Assembly: GCA_946894095.1 (NCBI GenBank)
Contig: OX335646.2
Span: 11,898,077 to 11,962,076, forward strand
DNA: 64,000 nucleotides
Source of the DNA: Incurvaria masculella
Taxonomy: Eukaryota; Arthropoda; Insecta; Lepidoptera; Incurvariidae
Direction: 5' to 3'
The notes under the pieces are model-generated. The model made no database searches. It was not told the DNA's origin and saw nothing but the letters and a program-made list of their open reading frames with translations. Shown here in pieces: positions 9,591 through 22,149 of the stretch; the first letter of the stretch is position 1, and each line of letters opens with the position of its first letter. The position numbers and the translations under genes were made by a program.

Positions 9591-10794
9591 TTAACGTGGG
9601 GTTAATAGGCTCACTCTCAAAATTATTTCCCGCCTCACAGGTAGCTCGCAAGGTCAAATTGGTAGCGTTTCACTTACGCGGTTCGATCTATGCAAGTCAA
9701 CTATAAAAATTGGTCAGTTGGATATAATATTTGTCTGCAGGCTTGCGTGTTATAAGTTCTAAAACGTCTTATGACCACGGGTGTCGAAAGATTATGTAAT
9801 GAATTTATGTAATCATCTGTCACATTACAAAAAACAAACTGCTTCAAATAATTAAATTCAAGTAAAATCGCCCTATTTTAGTTAGTTTCCCGTGATAGTT
9901 TTGAGAACGCTTATCAACTATGCAAATTATTCATGGTGACTTCAAAACTATCGATGGCCGTTCTATACGGTATCAGTTCAAGTTTTGTTATGTATGTATT
10001 TGTGCAACATTTCGCCAAGGAAACGGGCGAGCACAAACTCTTCCCAAACGACCTGGCGACCGCTGAACTCACATTAAAACTCAATTAAGGACAAAAGAAA
10101 CGTACATTAGGCCCCAGCAAGCGGACTTTTGGAACAGAACCCAGGGTGGAAGTGCGCAGGCGGGGACTGCTGGAGGGGTGTTAATTACACCCGCCATCTT
10201 GCTGCAACGGTGCACCACTCAACAGATTGTTTACACTGTGCTTCTTTTGCTTTCGGTTCGGGCGAGTGGTTTACTTGTTTACACGATGCTTATACGGGCA
10301 ATCGATTGCAGGTGCGATTGTGGACTGTATCCATCAACGAGTTACCCAATTTAGACGAACTGACAGTCGATGATATGTGTATCATTTTAAAAGCTTAAGA
10401 ACGTTGTTTTAAAGAATATTGTGGTAGTTTACCACGTTTTAGTTACAAGTTTGATTTAGCAAAGAACTATATCTATCTTTGACTATATACAGAGTGTTAG
10501 CCGTACATCTAAATGTTATCTAACTTTTTTGCTCCAAATAGGCAAAGGAATACCTGGTTAACGTTTCAGCTATACCTCCGTTAAAACCCGGTATAGTTGT
10601 GAATTAGTTTAAATTTTCCAGAGTTATACATTTTGTGTTTTCTTAATAAATTCTTTCTTTCTATAATAAAATGTTTTTGTTTAAAATTACGAAGCTAACT
10701 TATTCCATAAATAGGATATTTACAGCAGTATTCAGAGTGGGCGGACTTTAATCAGCCGGACTAAACCGGTTTTTGTATGGTTAGTCCGGTACAC
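9591..10794. other. No gene recognised
   Basis: AT-rich intron with no supported ORF. At 10731-10790 the words TATTCAGAGTGGGCGGACT and CCGGACTAAACCGGT match 14400-14465, so the large inverted-repeat element next door inserted into an older repeat of this family. Confidence 0.55.
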
Positions 10795-11289
10795 GAAGTT
10801 TTGGGCTCCGTCAAGTTAGAAACCCCCTAACGAAAAATCGTATTTTTCTAATGCAGTCGTTTAGTACTTATTTTGTACAGATTTGTACACCTCATTGTTT
10901 ATTTTGTACGGTTAAGATTGAGTAAATACAGGCCAAGCAACGGGGGTTTCTAACTTGACGCTCAGACCGCCAACATTTCATTTTACCTACTTTTAATATC
11001 CAATCGTTTTGTACTCATTTTGTACTGATTAGTACACCGAATGAATTATTTAGTACGGCTTTGACTTCGAAATAATAGACAAATGAATGGGGGTTTCTAA
11101 CTTGACGTTTTTCCATTTAAACATTTATAACTTTTGAAAATGATATTCTAAAAGGCCATGCTTTGAAACGTTTAGTACACCAAAAAGTACGTTTAGTACG
11201 CATTCGTATCCATAACTACAGGACGTTGAATATTGCCAACCGATAGATCAGTTTGCTAAGGTAAATTGGGGGTTTCTAGTATATACCTA

Positions 11290-11985
11290 GCTCTACTTAC
11301 AATACAAAAATGTATTATGACGAACATATATATATTTTCAAAAGTACAGCAAAAAAGTGATTTATTACACCTTTAGATAAGCTAGAAAAAAATTAAAAAG
11401 CCCAGCGATGATTATGAAGCACTCGCCCCAATTGCCGTGTGGTGTCTAGTACACATTACTCTCTAGTTGGAAATAAAAAATGGATTCTGATCACAATATA
11501 TATCATCTCAAAAGTACAGCAAAAAAAAAAAATTATTACACCTTTAGATAAGCTAGAAAAAAATACAAAGCCCAGCGATGATTATTACGCACTCGCACCA
11601 ATTGCCTTGTGGTGACTAGTACACACCACTCTCTAGTTGGAAATAAAAAATGGATTCTGATCACCATATATATCATCTCAAAAGTACACCAAAAAAAAAT
11701 TTATTACACCTTTAGATAAGCTAGAAAAAAAATACAAAGCCCAGCGATTATTATGACGGACTCGCCCCGATTGCCTTGGCGTGAGTAGTACACACCACTC
11801 TCTAGTTGGAAATAAAAAATGGATTCAGATCACCATATATATCATCTCAAAAGTACAACAAAAAAGGAATTTATTACACGTTTATAGAAGCTAGAAAAAA
11901 TCAACCAAATCTTGTAACGATTATAAAAGCGCTCGCGCCAATTGGCGTATGGTGTCTAGTACATACTACTCTCTAGTTGGAAAAA
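11290..11985. repeat. About 170-bp tandem repeats in the left arm
   Basis: CTCTAGTTGG recurs at 11461, 11631, 11800 and 11971. Each unit also has CATATATATCATCTCAAAAG, ACACCTTTAGATAAGCTAG and AAGCCCAGCGAT. They are the subterminal repeats of the large element; the right arm carries the same units inverted. Confidence 0.92.
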
Positions 11986-12136
11986 AAATTGATTATTATC
12001 AACAAACAGATTGTTTGGTAATTTGATACATTCCTTATTCACAAGGAGGGTCATAAATGACAGTTTATATAAAAAAGCATAACAAAAAAAAGTATTACAC
12101 AAGCCATACTAATTATGAAAATAACTTCATTATTTT

Positions 12137-12365
12137 TTAAGTTTCCAGAAAATATACAAATGTTGTCCACTTTACACAAGTTCCATATTATTTTGTTTGG
12201 TTTCAAATGCAACCAATGCAAATTTTTTTTCATTGCTGACCAGTTTATACATCTTAATGAGGACCTTTTTCTTAAAGTAAAATCGACAGCGCAAACCCAA
12301 CTAAATAAAAAAATATATAGAACTTGTCTGAAAGTGGACAACATTTGTACCTTTTCTGGAAGCTT
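12137..12365. repeat. Inner inverted repeat of the large element
   Basis: A roughly 45-bp segment (TGTTGTCCACTTTACACAAG at about 12162) returns inverted at about 12318-12365. The same segment also marks the inner end of the right arm at about 17157-17205. The open frames read through this region are created by the palindrome and resemble no known protein. Confidence 0.75.
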
Positions 12366-12869
12366 ATGAAATAATAAAGTTATATCCATAGTTTGTATGC
12401 CACGTGTCATACTTTTTTTTAGTAATTCTCTCTGATTTGAATACATTTTTTTTTCATAAACTATTGTTCGTGATCCTTTATTTCTGAAATTATGTATATT
12501 TTGAATCAATTTCTTTTTTTGAAGAAGTTCCTCATTCATCAGCTATTACAAAGTTGCTGTTAAAATGCCTAGAGTGTATTATCATCACTTTTTCATAATA
12601 AGACAGAATATTAAAAAAAAACTTAAATAACTCAAAAACTATTGATTTCAGACCTTAATTTTACTGGGCCTAATTTGTTGCAAATTTGCTCTAGAATGAC
12701 GCCTTAGAAGGAATGAACAGAAAAGTTATTTATTAGTATTGTATTTATTTTGTAACTTTAGATAAGCTCAAAAATACAAAACTTTGCCAAAATGGTATAT
12801 GGATAATTAACAGATATCTAAGCAACATGTGTTTAGTTAATTTCTTACCAAATTAACTCGAAACAACGA

Positions 12870-13090
12870 ACCCGTTTAACCCTTACTATTGTACCATCGC
12901 ATTAGATGAAGAGACGGGCGAAGCGGCAATGAAAACGAATCAGTGTTTTCCGTATCCAGTTAAATGTAGCCGTGCTCCTAAAGGTAAGGTCCTGGCATGG
13001 CAACTTATTCCTTTAGAAATGCGTTGTGTTGAGCTGATATCATGACGGTGAGTGAGATAGTAGCCATCCATGTCCACATAATAAAATAAA
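12870..13090 (+). mobile_element. tRNA-headed SINE-like repeat, 3' part
   Basis: It contains TACCATCGCATTAGATGAAG, a GTGTTTTCCGTATCCAGTT segment and the ending AGCCATCCATGTCCACATAA. This is the 3' body of the family whose fuller copies are at 14880, 15825, 23641 and 42298. It is truncated at its 5' end. Confidence 0.8.
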
Positions 13091-13626
13091 GTTATGGCCA
13101 TGTAACAGCAGGCGGATAAAAATACCTACACACGAGTCAAATCAGTAGGATCAATTTTCATATTAATGTGTTACGAAACCTAAACAGTCTTCAAATTAAA
13201 TACAATTTCTGATTAATAAATAACCGACATTCTGTAACAATCTTATTTTCATTAGTATTCCAGAGGAACAAGATTAGAGTTTTTACATTGTAAATCAGCA
13301 ATTGATAAACATTTGGTCGTAACAACCACTTATCTCCATCGATGACATATTTCTTTCGCACCGTAACATGGCGGGAATGCCCACATCCGTTGACACTTCA
13401 ACAATAATAACTGTTTTTACGGGAATCGTTTTCCAACCGACTTCCAAAAAGAGGATGTTTTCAATTCGTCCTTATGTTAACTTATTTACATACTTGTCTT
13501 ATCGATTTTGTTTTATTGAATTAATCATGTCAATTTTATAATTAAATTAGAAACGCAATATGTAGATAGCTCACATGGAAATAGTCGTTTATTAAGCCCC
13601 CTATGGAAAGTAAACCTGCCGGTCGT

Positions 13627-13915
13627 TTTTAGGGTTCCGTACCCAAAGGGTGAAAACGGGACCCTATTACTAAGCCTCCACTGTCCGTCCGTCTGTCACG
13701 GGGCTGTATTTCATGAACGGTAATAGGTAGGCAGCTGAAATTTTCAGAGAGTGTGTATTTATTTTGGCGCTATAACAACAAATTGGTAACATAAAAAAAA
13801 TATAACAAATAAAGGTGTGTCCCATACAAAAAAAAAAGCTTTTTTTTGTGTTAAATATTGTACGATGGAACGGAACCGTTCATGTGCGAGTCCGACTCGC
13901 ACTTGGCCGGTTTTT
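13627..13915 (+). mobile_element. GGCCGGTTTTT-end repeat
   Basis: It runs from TAGGGTTCCGTACCC to the hairpin GTGCGAGTCCGACTCGCAC plus TTGGCCGGTTTTT, the same unit as at 4668-4976 in the opposite orientation. It lies just before another copy, separated by about 33 bp. Confidence 0.9.
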
Positions 13916-13948
13916 ATTTCTTAGATATGCATTTAAAACATGCGTTGG

Positions 13949-14236
13949 TTTTTAGGGTTCCGTACCCAAAGGGTGAAAACAGAACCCTATTACTAAGCCT
14001 CTACTGTCCGTCCGTCTGTCCGTCCGACTGTCACAGGGCTGTATCTCATGAACGGTACAAGGTAGGCAGCTGAAATTTTCACTGACTTTGTATGTTTGCC
14101 GCTATAACAAAAAATAGGTAAAATAAAAAAATATGAAAGGGGTGGGGGGGGGGGGGGCATACAATAAACGTGACTTTTTGGTGTTTATGGTACGGAACCC
14201 TTCGTGTGCGAGCCCGACTCGCACTTGGCCGGTTTT
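13949..14236 (+). mobile_element. GGCCGGTTTTT-end repeat
   Basis: A second copy in the same orientation as the one at 13627, with a poly-G run near 14142 and the same terminal hairpin. The close pair suggests either a tandem duplication or insertion into a preferred site. Confidence 0.9.
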
Positions 14237-14399
14237 ATTTGTTGTAAGTTTGAGAATTTAAGTGGAGAACGACCAGCGATATGTGGATGGAAGTAGAAGT
14301 AATACTGAATCGAATTCAAGAAACCAAAACATGTTAGATGAAACTTTTCTCAAATTGTTCATTTTGAAAATATATCAAAATGAACAATACCTGCTTTTG

Positions 14400-14480
14400 T
14401 ATTCAGAGTGGGCGGACTAACTTTAAGCCTCCGGACTAAACCGGTATTAGTATGGTTAGTCCGGTGCTAATCTCATACTA
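14400..14480. repeat. Fragment of the repeat that also flanks the 7.5-kb element
   Basis: ATTCAGAGTGGGCGGACT and CCGGACTAAACCGGT followed by TATGGTTAGTCCGGT match 10731-10790. CCGGACTA and TAGTCCGG form a short inverted pair. Confidence 0.75.
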
Positions 14481-14879
14481 AGTTTGGACATGTGCATGGT
14501 ATTCGTATTAGTGCCAATATCTACGGAGTGTGCAGCTGTGCATGTATGGGTGGGCCCGTGCGCCGTGAACTCATCCGACAGTTTGTTGGCCGACACGTTG
14601 TCCGATCAATCCAAAGAACATGCTATCAAGGCAGCGCGAACACTCGCTCTATGGAGTGCAGACGTACGCATTGTTGGGCGGTCGTACTGATTATGATTAG
14701 TTGACAAACAAATCCTTTGATACGTGGAGCGTAAGTAAGTACCGATTATAAAACAGTCATTATAGTATCATTTTAAATTTATATGATTCGTTGGATAGCT
14801 CGTATGTCAATTAGGCGCAATGAAGCACTAAACCTTCAAATTGAAAATAAGTACATCTAATATCTACTGTATCTACTTG

Positions 14880-15222
14880 TCAGCTCGTGGTCTAGGGGCC
14901 AGAGGACTTCCCTTTTATGGGTGAGGTCTGGGTTCTGGTCTCGAGCTGTTTTCCATTGTTTAGAAAACATGTTAAAGTGTAGGTCCCCTTCCCCTACTAG
15001 TTGGCAGGATTAAGCCCGCCCGCGTTGGTACTACCGCATTGGATGAAACTATGGTTGAAGTAGCCATTAAATATTGTCCGTGTTTTCCGTCCAGTTCAAT
15101 CTTTTCGTGCTCATATAGGAAAGGACCTGGTATGGCACCTAATTTATTCGAGAATATTGTGTATCAGGCTAATATCATAACGGTAGTGTGTGGTATTAAC
15201 TGTCCAAGTCAGGTTTCATAAA
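14880..15222 (+). mobile_element. tRNA-headed SINE-like repeat
   Basis: The head has GGTCTGGGTTCTGGTC, a B-box-like word, after a GTCTAGGGGCC segment. The body has GTACTACCGCATTGGATGAA and TTTTCCGTCCAGTTCAAT. The 3' end is GTGGTATTAACTGTCCAAGT with an A-rich tail. The tRNA origin of the head is inferred from box-like words only. Confidence 0.75.
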
Positions 15223-15366
15223 AAAATATGTGCGGGTGCAAGGTGGAGTGCCTTCTTCCCCACATCGCTAATTCTTCCCACCCACGCTGGATGTGTATTT
15301 ATTTTGCCGCTATAACAGCAAAATTAAAAAAAAAATAAAAAATAAAGGAGGCCCCAAAAAACGTGA

Positions 15367-15677
15367 TTTTTAGGGTTCCGTACCCAAAGGGTGAAAACGG
15401 AACCCTATTACTAAGCCTCCGCTGTCCGTCCGTCCGTCCGTCCGTCCGTCCGTCTGTCACAGGGCTGTATCTCATGAACCGTAACAGGTAGGAAACTTAA
15501 ATTTTCACAGATTATGTATTTATTTTGCCGCTATAACAACAAATAGGTAAAATTATAAAATAATAAAAATTGAAAGGGAGGCCCCATACAAATAACGTGT
15601 TATTTTTGGGGTAAATCTTGTATGATGGTACTTAACCCTTCGTATGCGAGTCCGACTCGCACTTGGCCGGTTTTTTT
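15367..15677 (+). mobile_element. GGCCGGTTTTT-end repeat with TCCG microsatellite
   Basis: A full copy containing a TCCG array at about 15424-15453, equivalent to the GACG array of the copy at 4668. A further 3' end fragment follows at 15680-15743. Confidence 0.9.
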
Positions 15678-15824
15678 GTGTTAATCTTGTACGATTATAT
15701 AGAACCCTTCGTGTGCGAGTCCGACTCGTACTGGACTGGTTTTAAGCTAATGGAGTTATCGACGTGGTAGCTTGAGTAGTAAAAACCTTATTAAAATCTG
15801 ACCAGTAATTATACCAGTAATATT

Positions 15825-16145
15825 CGCGTGGTGGAGCGAGCGGCTCTAGGATACGAGGTAGCGCGCGGACTTGCCTAGCATTCCAGAGGTCTGAGTTCAA
15901 ATCCTAACCAGTTCGTGCACCACTTTATTTCTCTTTCTGAGTTGGATATGTGCATTTCGTCACCAATGCGAGCTGCTCCATGGTTCGGAATCCATGTAAA
16001 GCTGTAGGTCTCCTTTCCACTAGTAAGTAGGGTGTAAGCCCGCCCGGGCTGGTACCATCGCATTGGATGAAAAGATGGCCGAAGCGGCAATGAAAAATTC
16101 TTCCGTGTTTATTCTTAATGCTCTTTCCAATTCAATACCATTGCA
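15825..16145 (+). mobile_element. tRNA-headed SINE-like repeat
   Basis: The head contains GTGGAGCGAGCGGCTC and GGTCTGAGTTCAAATCC (B-box-like). The body has CACCACTTTATTTCTCTTTC, CCCGCCCGGGCTGGTACC and CATTGGATGAAAAGATGG. The usual 3' end is replaced by other sequence. Confidence 0.8.
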
Positions 16146-16754
16146 ACAATAATAATTTCCGATGTCATCAAATGGTTCTATTTTTTAGTTCGGGTTTATT
16201 TTCTTCTTTTTAGAGCATTGTTTTGTATTTGCAACTATAGAGTGGTAAGTCACAAGAAATCTAAGATTTGGAATGTTTAAGAAATGCATTCTTTGTCCAT
16301 TGCCTAAGGCACAATGTTGCACGGCGACTGCCATTAAAATAGCGAAATAGTCTTCATTTCATTTCATTTATTTATTCAACTTCTGGTAGTAGAGTCTTCC
16401 AGGCTCTAACGTTTCCCTACCCCTAATCTATGTCAGAATTGAATTAAATTTTTGATCACTTGAAAAAGCTTAATTTTATGTCCGTATGTTTTGATTATTA
16501 TGTAAATATATGTATTTTCCACTAAAAAAAATTGAAAATGAACGTAAAAAATGACAACTTTTTTCCAATCTTTATTAGCCAATATTTTCTAAACTAATAG
16601 ATATGTTAAAAAAATGAAAACTTACAGACTTAGATTTTTTTAATTTTAGAATCTAAAGTTTAAAAAACATATTAAAATATTAAAAGCATGTAAAAACAAT
16701 TATCGCCCGTAGTATGGAGAATTGATAGGGTAACGACTCTGTTAATAATCATCA

Positions 16755-17860
16755 CAGGATATTGTATTTTTTTTCTAGGTAATCTAAAGGTGTAATCAAT
16801 CACTTTTTTACTGTATTTTTGAGATGATATATATGGTGATCAGAATCCATTTTTTATTTCCAACTAGAGAGTGGTGTGTACTACTCACGACAAGGCAATC
16901 GGGGCGAGTCCGTCATAATAATCGCTGGGCTTTGTATTTTTTTTCTAGCTTATCTAAAGTTGTAATAAATAATTTTTTTGCTGTACTTTTGAGATGATAT
17001 ATATGGTGATCAGAATCCATTTTTTATTTCCAACTAGAGAGTGGTGTGTACTAGTCAACACAAGGCAATTGGTGCGAGTGCGTAATAATCATCGCTGGGC
17101 TTTGTATTTTTTTTTCTAGGTTATCTAAAGTTGTAATAAATTATTTTTTTGCTTGTATGGAACTTGTGTAAAGTGGACAACATTTGTATCTTTTCTGGAA
17201 ACTTTTCATAATTAGTATGGCTTGTGTAATACTTTTTTTTGTTATGCTTTTTTATATAAACTGTCATTTATGACCCTCCTTGTGAATAAGGAATGTATCA
17301 AATTACCAAACAATCTGTTTATTGATAATAATCAATTTTTTTTCCAACTAGAGAGTAGTATGTACTAGACACCATACGCCAATTGGAGCGAGCGCTTTTA
17401 TAATCGTTACAAGATTTGGTTGATTTTTTCTAGCCTCTATAAACGTGTAATAAATTCCTTTTTTGTTGTAATTTTGAGATGATATATATGGTGATCTGAA
17501 TCCATTTTTTATTTCCAACTAGAGAGTGGTGTGTACTACTCACGCCAAGGCAATCGGGGCGAGTCCGTCATAATAATCGCTGGGCTTTGTATTTTTTTTC
17601 TAGCTTATCTAAAGGTGTAATAAATTTTTTTTTTTGGTGTACTTTTGAGATGATATATATGGTGATCAGAATCCATTTTTTATTTCCAACTAGAGAGTGG
17701 TGTGTACTAGTCACCACAAGGCAATTGGTGCGAGTGCGTAATAATCATCGCTGGGCTTTGTATTTTTTTCTAGCTTATCTAAAGGTGTAATAAATCACTT
17801 TTTTGCTGTACTTTTGAAAATATATATATGTTCGTCATAATACATTTTTGTATTGTAAGT
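16755..17860. repeat. About 170-bp tandem repeats of right arm and inner block
   Basis: CCAACTAGAGAG recurs near 16859, 17030, 17342, 17515 and 17686, in inverse orientation to the left-arm array. The last three lie in the inverted arm. The first two form an extra block inside the arm boundary at about 17153, so the right side has more units than the left. Confidence 0.9.
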
Positions 17861-18360
17861 AGAGCTAGGTATGTACTAGACACCCCCAATTTACCTTAGC
17901 AAACTGATCTATCGGTTGGCAATATTCAACGTCCTGTAGTTATGGATACGAATGCGTACTAAACGTACTTTTTGGTGTACTAAACGTTTCAAAGCATGGC
18001 CTTTTAGAATATCATTTTCAAAAGTTATAAATGTTTAAATGGAAAAACGTCAAGTTAGAAACCCCCATTCATTTGTCTATTATTTCGAAGTCAAAGCCGT
18101 ACTAAATAATTCATTCGGTGTACTAATCAGTACAAAATGAGTACAAAACGATTGGATATTAAAAGTAGGTAAAATGGAATGTTGGCGGTCTGAGCGTTAA
18201 GTTAGAAACCCCCGTTGCTTGGCCTGTATTTACTCAATCTTAACCGTACAAAATAAACAATGAGGTGTACAAATCTGTACAAAATAAGTACTAAACGACT
18301 GCATTAGAAAAATACAATTTTTCGTTAGGGGGTTTCTAACTTGACGGAGCCGAAGTTTTG

Positions 18361-21300
18361 ACAAGTTTTCTCTGAATATGACTATTTGTGTTTAGTAGAC
18401 CACAGAGTGTGTCTATTGTCTAATAGTACACTATGTTTATAATAGGTACGAATAAGTTTAGTCCCTCGCTCTGCACAGGCATTGCTAACCGTTCTCACAA
18501 CTCGCGGTCGCGCAAGAGGCACAATGTGGTTATTTATAGGGTCCCCTTATTTATATTGCCCTCGTACACATCGCGGGCAGCGCTCTTACGAGCTGATTTG
18601 CTTTTTAAAGTGCAGAAGATGTGCCCGGCTTGTTGACACGACGACGAGTGGCAGAGCGAAGCGACTAGTCGGCGGAGAGTGGGTGCTGACCCGTGCAGTC
18701 TGTAGGGAGGGTGGGGGAGGGGGGGGGGAGTGGGTGCCAGATAGGAAAGGAGTGTGCGGCGCGATCGCGCGACTGAGAACGGGCTGTACGTTATACTGGC
18801 GCGGAATAAACTTCATTGTAAATATTTATTTGAGTGTAAGCCGGGGGATTTTCTCGCCAGGATCGTTGGCCGGGCGCGCGCCGAGGCGGAGGCCGACTCC
18901 GCGTCGTCGGCGACCGCCCGCTCCGCGGCTCCATATCGAGATTTTCCTTTTTAATATTTTACTTCTTCCATAACGCTTCCTTTTACGACTCGCCTCGACA
19001 GCGCAGAAGAGTTAGAACGGCGACATTTGTCACTTGTCGCATGGAAATCGATTTCGCGATTCGCGTTGCAAAGTCGTATTTTTACGGGAAAGGGATAACT
19101 TACAATGTTTTCGAAGCGCAAGTGTAACGGTTGCGTTGAAACTGGTTTATCAATGTATGTAGGGTGAGAGTGTGTCCCACCAATTTGTTTGATATCATAT
19201 GTCGCTTATACAGGCTGGAGATGTTCGTCTGTCCATCCTTAACTGGGGAGTTACCATGGTACATTATTGCTCTGGGTAAACATGCAAGTGAGTGGTTAAA
19301 TCTGAAGTTTAGTAGCATTCGTACTATGCTAACTGTCAAAATACGTGTTTTTCGGCCAATAAACTGTGATTTATCAGTTCACTCAAATTGAGTTAAAGAC
19401 CATGGTGAGGGGCATAAGAAAACATATCTGATACATAATTCACTTTTGAGATCATGAATTAAGAGTAATATTTTCATGAAATATTAATAAGTTCACGATG
19501 TATAGTCACCCTAAAGTCAGGTCAGTGCCACCTATGCATTGATCGACTACTTTTAGTTATTGATTAAAGGAGAATGCCCATTGCCCCATACAATTTGGGC
19601 CCCTCAGAATTTTAGTGTCTATATTCCAAACCAGTGTTATAATTTGGAAAATAATATAACTTTTCGAGTTATGAATTTTCAAGACCAAATATATTGCCAT
19701 TTTAAAGTAATTGGAAACATGCGGTTTTGATATTGTTTGAATGTTTCAGAAACACCAGAGAGCTCAGCGTAGAGCAAAATTATCCAGTCCAAACGCAATA
19801 AAAATGGACAGAGTTTAATGTATCTTTGATATTTCATAAGCAACAATCCTTCACAATGGTCCTAGGGATGATAATTTTATATACGTATTTACGCCTTTTT
19901 TCTCACTTACCGGATGGAATGGCAAATAGCAGGCTACCCGAACACTTCTTGTGACAACGGAAGTACTAATTGATGTTCCGTCCTTATCTTATTAATATTG
20001 TTAGTAGGAAAAGAAGTAACTGTGAATGATTCCTTTTAATTATTTAAAAGCCGTAAAAAAAGCCGTAGCGGCCGTGAAAAATGGGGATTCAGATAGTTTA
20101 AAATATGTTTAAATAATAAATATAAATTATCGCATATGTGTCAATAAAAGACACGAATGATTTCTAAGGGGCCTGGATTTGGGCTTTCTCCTTTACGAAT
20201 AAAAAAAATGATTTTTTAGGTTAACATATTTCAGTTGTGTATCAGATGCTGTGTCACAACTGTCATGAAATATATTAATGTTATATTCATGGCATATTAT
20301 TTATTATTCTATGGCAGCGGTAAGTTTTATACGAAAGTTTGCATACATGTTAGAATGTTTAAAACATTACAATATAAATAATATAAACTGAAGATTACTT
20401 ACTCAAACTAAACCATAACCGAAATATTGGCGTTGTTTCTTAGGGGAAATCTTTTAATTGGTTAACTATTGATGTTTTTAATATTAGTTTTTAAATTTAA
20501 AAAGTATATAAATATGATAAATTAAATATTTTTTGTCAGAAAAGTAACCGATATACAATATAGGGCCCGATTTTTTGAGAAAACCTTGTTGAAATGGTTG
20601 TCGTCTTGTGTGTATGTGTGTGTTCACGTTTATACATTGTATTTATCGTTTTATACTGAGTGAGGGACCATTACGAAATTTCAGGTAGCAAGTAAACCCC
20701 ATCATTATTCGACGTCTGAGCTACCAATCAGACAGCATTATCGGGTGGTTATTCTAACTCTACCTATGAATACATCACGCTCTGTAATTGATTACATTTT
20801 GGGTCCTTTTTACCCGGCTGCCTTTACATAAAGCCTGCGAACGAGAAAATTGAGACGATTTTGGGGTCACGCATTCAGACGAACATTTTAATGAGACAAA
20901 ATCAGATATTCTGTAAGCCTACTAGATATGTTAGTAAAAGGAAAATTGATATGTTCGTTTAATAATAAACATTACTTCACCCTAGAAATAAAAGATGCTT
21001 GCTTTTTAAAACATTTGCTTTAAATTATGAAAATTAAAACCAGGCATACAGGTTTATATCCTAAATATTTTTTATCCAACATTATATTAGTAGTTTATAG
21101 TTAAGTAATTTATAATTAAAAATTCAGATCAGAGAGGTCTAGTCGATGACGAGGCTGACTGTGGTTTGAAGTCCACTAAAGCTTTAGGTTTCCTTCGTTA
21201 CTTACTTACCAGGTATGCAATGTAGCAGTACAAGTGCAGAAAAAAAATATTTTTTTATCTTTATTATTTTTAGGACTTTTCAAGCTAAGCCTATGCCAGT

Positions 21301-21470
21301 CCCATAGTGCCTTTAAAATATAATACCAAGGAAACAAATAAAAAGAGTCACTAACTCCTGAGAATCCCTTAGAGATAAAGTGCAGGAAGATTCTGGCGGC
21401 ATATTTTGGAAAAATATACAACAAATGTTCACGAATCTCTAAATGGGAATTATTTGATGTTTCTAATTAA
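18361..21470. other. No gene recognised; one GC-rich tract
   Basis: A GC-rich stretch with a guanine-rich run lies at about 18640-18940. Open frames there are composition effects. The remainder, 19000-21470, is AT-rich intron with no repeat or coding signal I can name. Confidence 0.6.
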
Positions 21471-21479
21471 ATCATGAGA

Positions 21480-21624
21480 TATCGGCTCAAACGATCTTGA
21501 TTAAACTTTGCAGATGGATACATTGTCCTGGACCAGCCTTTTGGACCAGCCCTTTGAGCTACTTTTTATCCATGAAAAAATTTAGCCCGGCAGTAACCCG
21601 AGCGGAGCCGGGTACCGCAGCTAG
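21480..21624 (+). mobile_element. Helitron-like 3' fragment
   Basis: AAACTTTGCAGATGGATACA and GAGCTACTTTTTATCC resemble the body of Lep1-type Helitrons. The fragment ends in the hairpin ACCCGAGCGGAGCCGGGT, then ACCGCAGCTAG at 21624. Confidence 0.75.
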
Positions 21625-22145
21625 TATACATATACAGAAAGATAGCCACTCACTCAATCACTCACTCACACATCACGATATCTTCGAAACTACTGAACCT
21701 ATAAAAATTTAAATTTGTGAAAACTTGAAATGAAGTGGCGTCATTTTACGGCAAAAACGCTCACTAAGAAAGGATTTTCCAAAATTTTATATTCAAGGGG
21801 GTAAAAGAGGCAAATTAACTCATTTTCATACAACACTAAGGCATCAAACACGGAAACTCCGGAACCACTGAACCGAGAAATTAAAAATGTTTACTGCTTG
21901 CTAAAAACTGATTTTTCGAAACGGTATAATACAATCGGGTTCGTTATAAACCAAAATCGTATACTTAGAAAATTTTGATGTAGACACTTAAAATAGGCTG
22001 CATAGTAAGCATATTAAAACAAAATATAATTTATATAATAATATGTAATAAAAATAATATCATATAATATTAAAATATATTATCTGATATTAATTTATTT
22101 CGATACCCAATATCCAGAACTAATAATATGATAATAAATTATAAA
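21625..22145. other. No gene recognised
   Basis: AT-rich sequence with a CTCACTCA-rich stretch at about 21645-21672. It leads directly into the retrotransposon remnant. Confidence 0.5.
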
Positions 22146-22149
22146 AATA

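Larger units (their letters stand above)
10804..18351. mobile_element. 7.5-kb giant inverted-repeat element with 9-bp target duplication
   Basis: Both ends read GGCTCCGTCAAGTTAGAAAC inward, and GAAGTTTTG flanks the element on both sides (10795-10803 and 18352-18360). The inverted arms run about 1.2-1.4 kb (10804-12185 and 17153-18351) with only scattered mismatches. Each arm holds three inner copies of the terminal word GGGGTTTCTAACTTGACG or a variant, many TAGTAC/TTGTAC words and a tandem array with a period near 170 bp. The middle (about 12.2-16.75 kb) is mostly nested SINE-like and other repeats and shows no transposase. A 9-bp duplication would suit a Mutator-like element, but no protein supports that, so the family is open. 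Confidence 0.9.

Noticed and set aside
12051..12539. A 162-codon minus-strand open frame inside the giant element, considered as its transposase
   Set aside because: It reads through an inner palindrome, repeats itself in inverted form, has no catalytic motif and is AT-driven in composition.
15825..15905. A possible functional tRNA gene at the head of a SINE-like copy
   Set aside because: It is joined to the repeat body found at many other sites, and the acceptor stem cannot be paired.
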